Numbered from the stretch's first letter, positions 33,806-45,859 are shown. The stretch: DNA of 64,000 nt from Tretioscincus oriximinensis (GCA_022410635.1 JAJVDF010000364.1:233769-297768), one strand, 5' to 3'. Numbers and translations are program-made. The notes: a model not told the origin generated them from the letters alone.

Positions 33806-33965
33806 CCATCATCATCATCATCATGGAGGAGGAGGAGGAGGAGGACTTGGTTTTCTCACCTCCAAAAGTCTTCTGGTCTTCTCTCCACAGCAGATACCTA
33901 ATGAAGGAGGTGGGGCTGAGAGAGCTTAGAAGAACCAGTTGCCTTTATGGAAGAGTGCAGAATCG
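33806..33965 (-). mobile_element. SINE of squamate type with (CAT)(GGA)n tail
   Basis: A tail of cat and gga repeats, then acttggttttctcacc, cacagcagatacc and gaggtggggctgagagagct, the same order as the copy at 7300-7515. Truncated; the 5' (promoter) part was not identified. Confidence 0.6.
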
Positions 33966-34244
33966 CACACTCTAACTGCAGGACCCATACAAGCTTTCGT
34001 GATGGCGATAAGGGTAGCAATGGAAGATTGATCCTTCAATTATTTTGATCACAGAGTTATAAAAACAATACAACAGTAGCCACTGTTCTAGTAGCAAAAA
34101 TATCAAAACCAGGGAACTTTGGATTTCCATGTTTCCATTTTTGACTCAGGAAATGGTCACAGAATTTGCCTGACCAGTGCAAGGTCCACACCTATAATGA
34201 NTGTGATAAAGTGATTTTCTCCCAGTTGCTGCAGGCATTAGAAG

Positions 34245-34620
34245 CTCCATCTGATTGGGGGAAAAGAGCAACAAGCATGATCAANGGGCTTGAGCACCTC
34301 CATTACAAAATCAGGCTGCAGTGTCTAGATCTCTTCAGCCTCAAAATATGGTGTTTAAGAGGTGATCTGATTAAAGTATATAAAATCATGCACAGGATGG
34401 ACAAGGTGAATAGAGGAAAAATATTTCTCTATCACACAACATGGGGACAAGGGGACGTTCCATGAAACTGATGGACAGAAGAATGAGAACAGACAAAGGA
34501 AAGTATTCTTTCACCCAGAGGCTCATCAGCTTGTGGAATCCACTTCTAGATGAGGTGGTGGTAGCTAGCAGCCTGGATAGCTTCAAGAGAGGATNGGACA
34601 AGTTCATGGTGATCTTAGGC
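34245..34620 (+). mobile_element. CR1-like LINE, C-terminal coding end
   Basis: One frame with few breaks reads RATSMI, GLEHLHYKIRLQCLDLFSLK, RGDLIKVYKIMHRMDKVNRGK, then KYSFTQRLISLWNPLL, EVVVASSLDSFKRG. This is the region following the RT in CR1-type elements. Confidence 0.8.
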
Positions 34621-35040
34621 CAGTCATAATACTTTGAAACACTTTCAGCGCTACCTACTTCACAGGGTGTCTATTGTGGAGAAAACATCAAAAGCTATGA
34701 GTGCCGGTCTTTGGTGAAAGGGTGGTAGTAAATGTTGTTGNTGCTGCTGCTGTTGTTCAGATTTTGTTTAAATCAGATTTTGTTTGGACAGGTCCTCTGG
34801 TTCATTCAAACACAGAATTGTCTTTGGTACACAGAAATAATCACCTGCTAATTGCAATTCTGCACCTATTGTCAATGGGGACAGCTTGGAGCCCTGCTGA
34901 ATGGGGACAGAGAGCCCACCTAGTCCATCATTCTGTCTCAAACAGTGGCCCACCAATTGCTCCTGGGCAGTCTGAAGCAGAAGGCAAAATCTGCACCTGT
35001 TCTCAACTCTCTGCAAGTGATATTTAGGACTCTTATTATC

Positions 35041-35306
35041 AGGCAGGGATAGCTCAGTCGCTTAGGAATTCGTCTCTCACCTGGGAAATCAGGTTTCGAA
35101 GCCCTGCGTGGGACGTGGGGAAGGGTGAGCACCTTCCACTAGCCTGTAGCTCTAGCCAGCCCAGCTATTCGAAAACATGCATTGCAAGCAATTGCAATTG
35201 ACTGCAAGTAGATACATGGGAACCACCGTAACTTGGTGGGGAAGATAGAATGGAAGCCTTCGGGCAAAATATATCCTTGTAAGCTGCTTTGAGTCCCTTT
35301 GAAAGG
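35041..35306 (+). mobile_element. tRNA-derived SINE with recognisable A and B boxes
   Basis: Best head of the family: A box tagctcagtcg (35050-35060) and B box ggtttcgaagccc (35092-35104), spaced as in a tRNA gene. The body has gtagctctagccagcccagc and gactgcaagtagatacatgg, ending cttgtaagctgctttgagtc. Cut by the gap at 35307. Confidence 0.85.
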
Positions 35307-35646
35307 NNNNNNNNNNNNNNNNNNNNNNNNNNNNNNNNNNNNNNNNNNNNNNNNNNNNNNNNNNNNNNNNNNNNNNNNNNNNNNNNNNNNNNNNNNNNNN
35401 NNNNNNNNNNNNNNNNNNNNNNNNNNNNNNNNNNNNNNNNNNNNNNNNNNNNNNNNNNNNNNNNNNNNNNNNNNNNNNNNNNNNNNNNNNNNNNNNNNNN
35501 NNNNNNNNNNNNNNNNNNNNNNNNNNNNNNNNNNNNNNNNNNNNNNNNNNNNNNNNNNNNNNNNNNNNNNNNNNNNNNNNNNNNNNNNNNNNNNNNNNNN
35601 NNNNNNNNNNNNNNNNNNNNNNNNNNNNNNNNNNNNNNNNNNNNNN
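35307..35646. other. Assembly gap, 340 Ns
   Basis: It begins exactly where this SINE family normally carries its microsatellite tail, so the missing bases are probably simple repeat. Open frames crossing it are meaningless. Confidence 0.95.
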
Positions 35647-35869
35647 TTCTACCACCCTTGGCTTCCATGAACTTGTCTAATCCTGTCTTTAAACTATCCA
35701 GACTGCTAGCTACCACCACCTAATCTGGAAGGAAATTCCGTAAACCAATGACCTCTGGGTGAAAAAAAAACCCTTTCCTTTGTCTGTCCTCATTCTTCTG
35801 ACCATCGGTTTCAAGGAATGCCGCAAAAGGTTCTCGAAAGCTGAACCACCATCCTACTTTTAAAACCAG

Positions 35870-37755
35870 AGACGTGTCGGGGTAACTGGGTGCAAAGGAC
35901 AACCCATGTATATAATATATGCAATTTAAAAGCTAAATACCGTTTAAAAATGGTACAGATGCTCTAAGGGCTCCCCCTTCACATATAAATTGAGGGAAAG
36001 CTGCCTTTGTTTATGTCACCCCCATGGCATGGTGCATTGGCTGTATCTTCCTTTGCAATGGAGCTTAGTTTTTAAATGGCTCAAATATAGGTAAAAGAAT
36101 TTGATTGTCAGGTTTGGTGTTTGTCCCCTCAAAGTCCACAGTTCTGTAACTGTTCCTTTTTTTCCTCTCCCTCTCAATATGTGGAAAATGGGTTTGATAC
36201 CGAGACGTGTCCCAATCTTTTCTGAAACCTGATTGAGTATGTGTAGCACTAGCACAGAGGCTCTAGGGTAGGAAGTAGCTGATGGTCTCCCATTAAGGTC
36301 TGTTAGAACAGATGGCTCGTTCTGCTCGCTGATTCTGGAGAAAGCAGCAAGAAATGCTGGCAACTTACCCCAAAGCAAACTGGAATTGTCAGTGCAGGAG
36401 TTTTCTCCCTTGCCTGATATTCAAGTGGGTTCATTTTAGTAAGGCTCATTGACCAAGGGTAATTACAATGGCCTGGCAGCTGCAGAAGGGTTCACAGGCC
36501 CTGGCTTGTCACTGAGAAAGGAGCAAAGNGACAGCAGGGGAAAATAACAACAAGCTGTGTACATAGTGCTCCGTTCTATTGCATGTGACCAAGCAAAAAT
36601 GCTACCCATGGTCTTTCAAATGGGTTTGTACAGACCCAACAGCCTTTCTCGGATGTGATCATTAAATTATTAGATGTCTGTATTTGTACTGTTTATTTTT
36701 TTATCCCAAGAGGTTGTCTGTCTTTACACAAGACTGTGTCAATGATGTAAACACTTGGATGGAAATTATTTCGACTCCTAGGAGGCTAATGAGCAAAAGG
36801 TTTGAGAAAANCTAATTCATACCATAAGTAGGTGAAGCCTAAACTCTCTGCTATATCCTGGGAAACCTCTAAAGACACAAGTAATTGTTCACCTGTTACT
36901 GGAGCTGGCACACAAGGTTTTCCTCCCGTGATGGTGGAATTGGAATTGTCATGATAATTCCACTCCAGGGGTAACGGAGCTTCCCTTATCCACCTGGTAA
37001 AAAGCTCCGTTGCCCCAGAATCAATCAATGATTGTTNGTCCTTTCAGAAATCAACATGAAATGTGTCTTCTTCCGTTGTGAAGCTGCCTGCAGCCCTGGT
37101 GTGTGCCACACCATTGTGGGAATTCAGATACCATGAGAAGGTGACATCCAGCAGGACTGCAGAACCACATTTGGCTGACATCCTCTTGCCTAGTTCTGCA
37201 GCCTTCCTCACATGGGCTCCTCATTAGCTCCACACTGATTTTGCAGTTAGTTATAGATGGGTGGATTTTACTTGTCTGGAGAGGTCCTGAGATTATGCCA
37301 AGTGTACCATTTTTGCTAGTGGTGTAGCTAGACTCTTGGGGGGGGGAGGCAGATAAACAAATTGGGGCCCTGGGAGCCTGAAAATTTAAATTTTAAAATG
37401 TTTATTTTACAAACAATTGGGCACTGCCCTAGTTTGCAATTTGGTAGCTACACCCTTGATCTTTGCTCATCTGGATGTTTACTAGTAAGTTCCTATATCA
37501 TCTATAACATTTTTTTAGTTTGAGGGTTCATATCTATCCTTAGGGACTAAAATTAGCAATTCAATTAGNTTTCTTGGGTGCAGTTGTACAAATCTGTTTT
37601 AGGATATAAATTTTTGCCCGAGTTAGGCCTTGTCTTATTTTTCTTCACTTTAGGTCTTTTTTAAAAAAATATATGAATATATTAAACTGTTTTAAATTTA
37701 TTTGGGAGACTTTTGTAGTTGGATTTTACAGTTGTATGATCTTTGAGTTTTTCAT
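35870..37755. other. No gene seen
   Basis: Intergenic. Minus-strand ORFs (36016-36378, 36786-37028) carry no recognisable motif. Confidence 0.5.
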
Positions 37756-37839
37756 ATATACTGCTCAAAACAATTAAGGGAACACTTTAACATAACATGT
37801 TATGTTAAAGTGTTCCCTTAATTGTTTTGAGCAGTATAT
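37756..37839. mobile_element. 84-bp perfect palindrome, Tc1-like MITE
   Basis: The 42-base arms are exact reverse complements with no spacer, centred between 37797 and 37798. The outer sequence tactgctcaaaacaatt with TA at both edges resembles Tc1/mariner terminal repeats known from fish and other vertebrates. It looks like two terminal repeats joined head to head. Confidence 0.85.
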
Positions 37840-37844
37840 TTTTC

Positions 37845-40800
37845 ATTCCAGAAAATACACATCTATACTATTAAAAAGCACTTCCCCAAGATCAGATGTT
37901 AATTTAGTCATCCTCGGAGACTAGATCAAACATCGACAAAACGATGACCCCTTTTCTTGTTGCATTATCTCAGGCAAACTGGGTTTCTGTATTGGAAAAT
38001 TTCTTACTTTGCTGATATGTTATCTCATTCTGGAAATGGATTGAAGATGGATCAAAACTTAGGTGTCACATCGTATTGATCATGGAACAGTTTACGTACA
38101 AACCTTCCTCCCTTACTTCAATATGGTGCCGTTAGTCGGGCAAATTGAATTCTTTCCATTGTTTTGTGCCCCCAAATACTTAAATTAGCAGTTTTGTTAA
38201 TTGGCAGAAGACAGAGCACAGTAACAGACTCACAGTTAATTGAACCAGTACTTATTAGTGGTTTTGCACAAGCAAATTTATTTGGGAAAAAAGTACAGTT
38301 TCTGCACGACAATTGAGTTCTTAAGCAGAGAAATAGTATTACTTCATGTGGCAAGGAAAGGTGACGCTGTGGAACTCACAGCAGTAGCCCTCGGATGTAC
38401 AGTGGTGGCCACTGGATAGTCTGGAGTGAGGAACGTAGGTTTTAGGAGAGATTTCCAGCTTTTAAAGAGTGTAAAAAAGTGCTTGCAAACGGATTTTGTT
38501 CTTGTTTGTTTGCTTGCTACCCTGATCTCAAAGTGTTGTCTCTGCATAGCACCAATAAGGCTTGAAGCCCAGGACATCTTGCCTAGCTCAGCTTCTGTTC
38601 CTGGAAGTGTAACAAACAGAGTGGCTAGCTAGATGTCACGTGTTCCTGTTGTGCAAAGATCTATTTGTGCGCTTAAAGGTTTTCAGACAGACCCAGCCTT
38701 GGGTTGTGGAATATAGGGGTCCTGAGCGAAACCATAATCTGAGGTTTCATATCTCTCCTATGCATGGTCATGGCTTTTTTTTTTGCATATGATAAAGCAG
38801 CACCTCCCATAAACATTTTTATGGGTAATTTTTATCGAACCACGCATAAGGAGAAAGGATCCTCTACTCCACAACAGGAATTTTCAGGGTCACAACCCAG
38901 AGACGGACCAGGAACTTGTACGTCCATCATTAGATCGAGAGAATTTACAGCAGGAGCTTCTCATATCACAAACATCATCCCAATCATTTTCTTTAGACTC
39001 CTGTATCTGCTGCAGGAAAGTTAGTGGGGTATTTCAAGACTTGCTCAGAGGAGAATCTAAAGGTTTGGGATGACTTTCTAGTTTTGCTAACTTTTTAAAC
39101 TCCTGGATCATTATGGTCACAAGGGACATCTCTGAGTTGTAACCTCCAACTCTGACAAACCATAATATGTTTTCCTTATGACTCTATTTCAACCTGGCAT
39201 GCAGACATTTAGGAGATTAAGTTTTACCTGGCAAATGTCTCTGCTTCAGGCTACATAGAGAAGAAATCCTAAGGAGGTGGTTGTTCTTGGAATGCCAGAA
39301 TCTCAGGCCATTTCCACACTCTCACCTGCAGCAGTTTAACTATTCCATTCCAGTCTATTCCAGATAAAACACTGCAGATACCATTCACACCAAGGACTAC
39401 TGATTCATTCTGGATCAATACCAGCTGCAGTGATGATTCGCCATGACTAATTGGCCAGTAATTGATTCATCACGCTCTACTGATAGGACTGAACAGAACA
39501 TTCTTCAAAGGCAGCATGCCTGTCTCCATTTCAGGATTTCAAAAGTATCTTTGAAGTATACATAAGCTTCAAAAATGGGCCTGCATTGTTTTCCTTATTC
39601 TGGATCAGTATGGATGTATCAGTGATATTATCAAAATAAGACAGCTTGGCCCAGCTGTACATCTCTTCAAAAACATCCAGAATAGGGACCTCTGGGGACA
39701 GTCTTGGGCTGGAATAGCACCAGTCCAATGTGTACTAGGCAGCCACTTGGTCTGGTCTACTGAGTGAGTGCAGAAACAGCTTTTATCCTATGCATTTTCT
39801 GGACCCCAGTAAGACACATTATGGTAGTCAAGTTGGCAATGTGTGTGCAACGGTGCGGAATCTGGGCTTGGTTGCTTATTTGCACATGCGCATGCTCGNT
39901 ATGTGCATGACTTCGTAGAATCTGGGTGCCTTCATTTGCGTTATAGTTCTGGAAATCTGGGACTTCAGGAGTCCCACCCCACTCACATCATTGACAGTGT
40001 GTTAATAGCAACAGCAGCTTAACTGAGACCACCAGTGGACCAAGGCATCTGCCACGGATTGCATGACTCATGCTTTGCCATGCTAACTAGATCTACAATC
40101 AGTACTTTTGTCTTTTGGGGGGTGGATTGGGGGAAAACACATACACATATAAGAAAGCTCCTTCCATCTCGATGGATCCCAAAGTGCTTCACAAGCCTCT
40201 GAGCGACTGGCTGATTTTTGTTTCAATGCACCCAGCCATCGCTTTGTATAAACTGCTGAAGTGTGATCACTTCCTGAGTACAGGATAGCAACTATCTGAC
40301 AGCTCACAGTAATGCTACATGCTCATTTTAAGGGTAGCAAGCAGGGAAGAATACTCTACTCAATGGAAACCGCAGAAGGGAGTTTCAGGTACAAAGCATC
40401 TAAATGGCAGCTTGCAATTTGTTGAAGACACCAGGACAAATACATGAAGTGTCTGTATTATTGGTCTTCCTCTTTCAGCCTAAATGAGACTAAAGCACGC
40501 GAGAAAAATCATGCGAAGAACAGCTTAGAAGGGGGATATATCAAGCAATCAAAGCTAGGTACTAAGATTTCCCCTTTTTGATCTACTGCCTTCAAGGGTG
40601 GCTTTAGCTACACAGTCTAGCCTGATAACAACTTGCTTGGCCACGTGGAAGGGGATAAACATCCAGGTTAGATTTAAACTTGGTCACTTGCAGGGTTGCC
40701 GTGTGCCTGTGCANTGTTGCTTTGGCTTACAGATGACAGCAGGTAACATGAATTGCATTATGGGAAGTCAGCATTTTGTCATCTGCAACACCTACTCCCA

Positions 40801-42575
40801 AATTGCAACCCAAAGCTCAGAAAAAAACTGGCAACTCCAGCAAGTAACCTTATTTCAACTCCTTCGTGGAAGCTCTCAGCAGTGTAGCCCTGAAAGCAAA
40901 GAGGCTGATCTCTAGATTACAATTGTGTGGACCAGCCTAATCTCTGAGACTGTATCTCGCACACTTATGCCCCAGTTGATAGGGTGTGTGGTGTCAAAAG
41001 GCAGCTGCAAGAAGAATTTATTTTGCCTTTAGGCTGATGGGTTATGCTGCAAGTAGGGCTAGATCCACTGCCACTTGAGGGCCAAATTACAGCTCACCCT
41101 GGGTTCTTTCTAGGGGTCTGGGACCCTCACATTATTTTCAGCCAAGTGCATCTGGATGATGCTTCACTAGGGCTATCATCTACCTGTGCATTTGTGTTTT
41201 TCCACCCTTTGCGTAAGGTGAATTGGACGTTTGCACAAATGCTGACATAGCAAAGAGGGCGTGATAGCATATGCACCTAGCCAAGGACTGAAATGGCTAG
41301 GAAATCCCTAATAATACATTGCACAAATGGCTGGCCTTCAGTTGGCCTTGCTTGAAACATCGATAGTATTGAGGAAAAGGAACCACAGGTGTGGTGTTTC
41401 TCTAATCTGCACCTTTGACCCCTTGGGGCAAGAGATGCCATTCCTATCTCAAACTTTCTGGGTTTACACCTGCTAGTTTGTTCCCAATAGCAAAAACCAC
41501 TGTTTTTTTTCCCCTTCATTGTAGTATTTTCCCCCTTTATATCCCTCCATCTTGTCTTCCTTAGATGTAGCTATTCTTCTGACATTATCTCCCCGGTGTA
41601 GAGAAATTCTTTGATGAAGCCGGGGAGATTATATGTCAGCAATGACGTGCTTACAGATCTCTTGCTTGGTGCCCCAGTTAAACAAGAGGAAAAAGCACTT
41701 CAGATATTGTCTGGGTAGATTTGCTTTTGTTTTCTTGACTGGCCATGATTCCTTTTGAGCAGATTCTTTTCCCACTNATTAGTTTCACTCTCTATGGACT
41801 GTGATCTCAGTTCAGAGGAGACAAAGTTAAGTTGCTTCAAGATGGTGGGTTGGTGGTGGGATCTGAGCTCTGTAGGAACGTACATGCTTTGCATGGAGAA
41901 AGTCCCAGGTTTCACTGTCTGGTATGTCTGCTTTGAAAGGTCTCAGACTGCAAGGCTAAGAAGGATCTCTTTCAATGAGCTTGGAGAGCCATCATCAGCT
42001 ATAGAGGATAGTGTTAGTCTTCTGGGANCAATAAATTGGTGCAGTACAAGGCAGTTGGTTTCTTGACCGTTACATCCATTTTCTTCTCTTGGCTTTGCCA
42101 TGACTTTGACACAAAGTTGCTTTTCTGTTGCTCCGGTTTTTCTAGCTGTGGTAGAATCGTGGAGATACTGTTTTGAAAATGAAAAGGCCTATTTTTTTCT
42201 CTTCCTTTCTACTTCAGTCTTCCTCCCAATGGTCTTCCTTTCTACCTCGGATTCTATTTGATGGTCTGTAGGGGNTGGAGAAAGGTACAATGAGAACATT
42301 TTGTTTTTATAGGCGTTCACAAAGAAAGTGGGAGTGTATGGTTTGGAGGAAGGAATCCAAGAGAAAGAGATTAAACCCAGAATACAGAAAAACAGATTGT
42401 TGTCTATTTTGGGAAAAGTATAAAACAAAGGGGCATGATAGCAGTGAAATTGGAAATGGCAAANTCTATTCCCTTTTTGTTGTTGCTTATTCAGCTTACT
42501 TTACCATGCCTTTGCTATGAACTATATGGATATTCCAGTACTCTGTTTTCATATTCAAAACTTTTGGTAAGCTAA
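37845..42575. other. No gene seen; hairpin at 41584-41632
   Basis: Mostly unique-looking intergenic DNA. A stem (attatctccccgg with ccggggagattat) encloses a 23-base loop. 38040-38075 resembles one end of the repeat at 44467. Short ORFs have no family signature. Confidence 0.5.
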
Positions 42576-42588
42576 ATATATTAAGAAT

Positions 42589-42786
42589 TTCAGAGAAATA
42601 GCAGTGTTAGTCTAGTAGAAAGTCCAGCAAAGGAGCTAGCAGCACTTTGAGACTAACTTGAGAAAAGTTGGTGACATAAGCTTTCGTAGACACNTCTACG
42701 TGCAACTGAAGAAGTAGACATGTCTACGAAAGCTTATGCCACCCACTTTTCTCAAGTTAGTCTCAAAGTGCTGCTAGCTCCTTTGC
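42589..42786. mobile_element. Palindromic Penelope-end element with 12-bp target duplication
   Basis: 198 bp made of the Penelope 3' end inverted (ttcagagaaatagc...gactaacttgagaaaag) joined to a forward copy (gaagtagacatgtctacgaa...ctcctttgc). Flanked by identical TATATTAAGAAT at 42577-42588 and 42787-42798. No coding sequence. Confidence 0.88.
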
Positions 42787-42799
42787 TATATTAAGAATG

Positions 42800-43340
42800 T
42801 AATTACCATCATTCTCAATATCAGGGAACTCAAGTAATCATATACACCAGGGTGGGGAATCTAAGGCCCGTGGAACCTTTTGTTCTGAGGAACCATAGAA
42901 CCTCATGCTCCCCAAGGAACCATTAGGCTTCCCTGGCTAAATAATGGTTCCTTGTTTTGTTAAAACATGAAGTGAAATACAAAAATAGGAANCAGGCATG
43001 CCCAGATGGAAGGGATGTGAGGGAGGAGGGCAAGAAAGGGAGGAGGAAAGGTGATGGGGGCATCAAAAAGTCAACAGTTTTGTGGTCAAGGTGGGAGACG
43101 GGGCATAGGCAAAGGAAGGAGGTATGGCCTGATTGGAGGTGTAGCCTGGGTTGGGGTGTGGCCTGGGTAGGGTGTTGGTGTGCCTCAGGATGGGAGGGAG
43201 TATGAGCTTTGAGTGATGTTAGAAGTTCCCAAAAGGCCCCTGACAGAAAAAAGGTTCTCCATCCCTAATAATCACAATTTTCTACTGGTTCACAGATCTG
43301 CTTTGTAGTTCAGAATCAGCCCTATTTAGTGTCATCTACT
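42800..43340. other. No gene seen; purine/G-rich segment
   Basis: 43000-43200 is G-rich with ggtgtggcctgggt-type repetition. The ORF at 42957-43205 follows base composition rather than a family pattern. Confidence 0.5.
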
Positions 43341-43546
43341 TAGGCTGACTAGATGACCCCTTTTGGGGAGTGTTGAAAACCTGTTTTTGGGGTGCTTCCT
43401 GNTTTTTCTGAGGAAAAAAAAATTAAAAGACAGATTTTTTTTCCAACAAAATCTTTTTTTGAAAAAAATTTCCTCAGAAAAAACTGGGAGGCACCCCAAA
43501 AACAGATTTTCAACCCCTTCCCAAAAGCGGTCATCTGGTCATCCTA
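43341..43546. mobile_element. Fold-back hAT-like MITE
   Basis: 206 bp, TAGGCTGACTAGATGACC to GGTCATCTGGTCATCCTA, same family as 19421-19621 with arms gaaaacctgtttttggggtg / caccccaaaaacagattttc. No clean target duplication (catctact against atttggtg). Confidence 0.85.
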
Positions 43547-43895
43547 ATTTGGTGCTCCTAGGCACTTTCAGAATAGAATCGTGTTGTAGTGTTGTTGTTT
43601 TTTAATTCTACACTTTAAACAAATTTTAAAATATGGGCAAATAAAGAATGTTATCTGAATGCAAATTAATGGTAATGTGCTGCCATTTCTTTTCCCAGAA
43701 ATATTTTTAATTTCAGTGTTTTATGAGTTTATCCTTGCTTAGATTTGCAGCTCCTATTGGTTTGAGAATGTCCTGGGACTTTCATTTTGCAGGTTTGAAA
43801 AACAGAGGTGAAGAAAATATTATATATTTATAAGGGAAAAGTTGGGAACATCCCCAAACACACTTTCCTACTGAGTTGTTATCATTGCAAAATGC

Positions 43896-44008
43896 TAGAA
43901 GAAGAAGAAGAAGAAGAAGAAGAAAAAGAAGAAAAAGAAGAAAAAGAAGAAAAAGAAGAAAAAGAAAAAGAAAAAGAAAAAGAAAAAGAAAAAGAAAAAG
44001 AAGAAGAA
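43896..44008. repeat. (GAA)n / (AAAAGA)n purine tract
   Basis: About 110 bases of pure purine. It is the 3' tail of the minus-strand SINE that follows. Confidence 0.95.
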
Positions 44009-44300
44009 CTTGGTTCTTATACCCCGCTTTTCTCACCTTTCAAAGGGACTCAAAGCGGCTTACAAGGATATAGTTTGCCCGAAGGCTTCCATTCTATCTT
44101 CCCCACCAGGCTATGGTGGTTCCCATGTATCTACTTGCAGTCATACATTTCTTGCAATTCATGCTTTTGAATAGCTGGGTTGGCTAGAGCTACAGGCTAG
44201 TGGAAGGTGCTCACCCCTCCCCACGTCCCACACAGGGCTTCGAAACACCATCTCCCAGGCGAGAGACGAATTCCTAAGCGACTGAGCTATCCATGCCTGC
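44007..44300 (-). mobile_element. tRNA-derived SINE
   Basis: Reads from its tail: cttataccccgcttttctca, aaagcggcttacaagg, tctacttgcagtcat, gctagagctacaggctag, B box in reverse (gggcttcgaaacacc) and A box in reverse (gcgactgagctatcc). Nearly full length. Confidence 0.88.
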
Positions 44301-44304
44301 TCAT

Positions 44305-45405
44305 AAGGAGAAATTAAATTCAAGTTTTTGCTATGTATTCAGAAAGCATTTTGCAAGCACATTGAAATAGACTTTTGTGGCTCACAGTATGTTCCTCATG
44401 AAGTTCTTGGTAAAATAATGTGTCTCCCCCAAGATTTCTTATATTGTGAACTTGGGCATTAACATACTTTTAATCTATCTTCAATCTTGAAGAACTGGAC
44501 TGAATCATTCCCCCACCCTTATTTAGAACTGAAGACGGATTAAAAGTATGTGACGGAATAGCAACCAGGTGCGTGACCTCATGTGCACATGAAGAATAGG
44601 TTCAGGTGCCAATCACTCAATCCGGGTCAATGCTGAAGTAGCATCCAACAGGGGCATTTGCTGTGGCATGGCATGGCCTAGCCTAACTTTGTAGGCTAGG
44701 CCATGGATACAGGCCTCTGAAGTTGTCACCTGGACTGCAATTAAACTAAGTGAAAAATGGGTGCGAAAGCTGTGTGGCTTTGTGCTGGGCGCACACAGTT
44801 CCCATTAAATCCAAATGGAAACTGCTTTCAACATGTTTTCTGAGTAGAGTAGTAGCAAATATCTCTTTTTGCTACTCTTCCAAAAACAGTACTGGAAATG
44901 CTATTTTCTTGCTGATCATAGGACATGCAAACCCTACACTGTGAACCTTATGGTTTTATAATGGTGCCATGGAAATCCTGCTTAAGGCTTCAGTTAGGCT
45001 CCAGTTCTATTGTGAATGTCATTGGTAATAGGGTCTAATGTTTACAAGTTACAGCTCTAGATCTCCTATTTCAAGGTATATCCCAGAATAAGGCTCAGTG
45101 AGTTAAGATCCTTTCTACGGCTATATCCAGACAGGAGTAATAATCCACTTGCAAGTCAAATCTGTGTTGCATTTGCTTCAGGTTGTTATATATAAACTGC
45201 AGATTTTGAGTTTTAGACCCTATTGTCTGGATCACTGCTTAAACCAACTGTTGAACCACTACATAAGGTTATTGCGCTAAAGTCTGTGATGTGTGGATAG
45301 TTCTGGTGAGAAACTGCAAGGGTGAGAGGCAAAGGGATCTGATATTGACAGTCAGCTACGCAATAGCATTTTAGAGCAAGGACTGCTGTATAACCAGGAA
45401 ACAAA
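44305..45405. other. No gene seen; 14-bp perfect hairpin at 44672-44705
   Basis: catggcctagccta pairs exactly with taggctaggccatg across a 6-base loop. Apart from the fold-back at 44467, nothing was recognised. Confidence 0.5.
44467..44550. repeat. Fold-back repeat of the ttaatcc-atcttcag type
   Basis: The left arm catacttttaatctatcttc pairs with gaagacggattaaaagtatg at the right. A related arrangement is at 49247-49382, with single arms at 38040-38075, 47845-47880 and 63828-63855. Confidence 0.65.
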
Positions 45406-45420
45406 ACGACTTCTGGAAGA

Positions 45421-45550
45421 CCAGCAAAGGAGCTAGCAGCACTTTGAGACTAACTTGAGAAAAGTGGTTGGCATAAGCTTTCGNAGACAGGTCTACTTCT
45501 TCAGATGCTATGACTTTCTGCTAGACTAACACNGCTATTTCTCTGAAATT
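45421..45550. mobile_element. Short Penelope-end element with 13-bp target duplication
   Basis: 130 bp: ccagcaaaggagctagcagc (inverted Penelope 3' UTR) at the left, gactttctgctagactaaca and gctatttctctgaaatt at the right, joined near gtctacttcttcagatgc. Flanked by identical GACTTCTGGAAGA at 45408-45420 and 45551-45563. Confidence 0.88.
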
Positions 45551-45859
45551 GACTTCTGGAAGAGTGTGTCATGTGCACAGAAAATCTTGCTCATCAGGAG
45601 CTGACACAACAGAATGTACTGTAAAGGGCTGAATGACCAGCCCTATCTATCCCNTCATGTAATCCTCTATCCTCTCAGTGCTGGGCTCTAAGAGCAAATT
45701 TCCTAGCTTTGTAGCTTTTGTTGAGGACAGAAGGACACATTTTTGGCAGTGCTGTTGGTCTGAACTAAAGTTAAGCAAGAAAAGGTCTCAGATCATTGAA
45801 AGACATAAAGTTGGCGAAAGACAAACTACAATATCCATATTAGCAGTACAGGTTGCTAT

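Larger units (their letters stand above)
34865..35860 (-). mobile_element. CR1-like LINE tail, split by a SINE and an assembly gap
   Basis: 34865-35035 (gagcccacctagtccatcat, ctcaactctctgcaagtgat) and 35647-35860 (ccatgaacttgtctaatcc, gctagctaccaccacc, ctttcctttgtctgtcctca) are consecutive pieces of one minus-strand copy. The SINE at 35041 and the gap lie between them. Confidence 0.75.

Noticed and set aside
35041..35115. A tRNA gene
   Set aside because: A and B boxes are present, but the sequence continues as a SINE body found in four places and the acceptor stem does not pair.
35152..35723. Open frames of 120-184 codons
   Set aside because: They cross the 340-N assembly gap.
43341..43546. 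Target duplication for this MITE copy
   Set aside because: Flanks catctact and atttggtg do not match; the insertion is inferred from its ends only.
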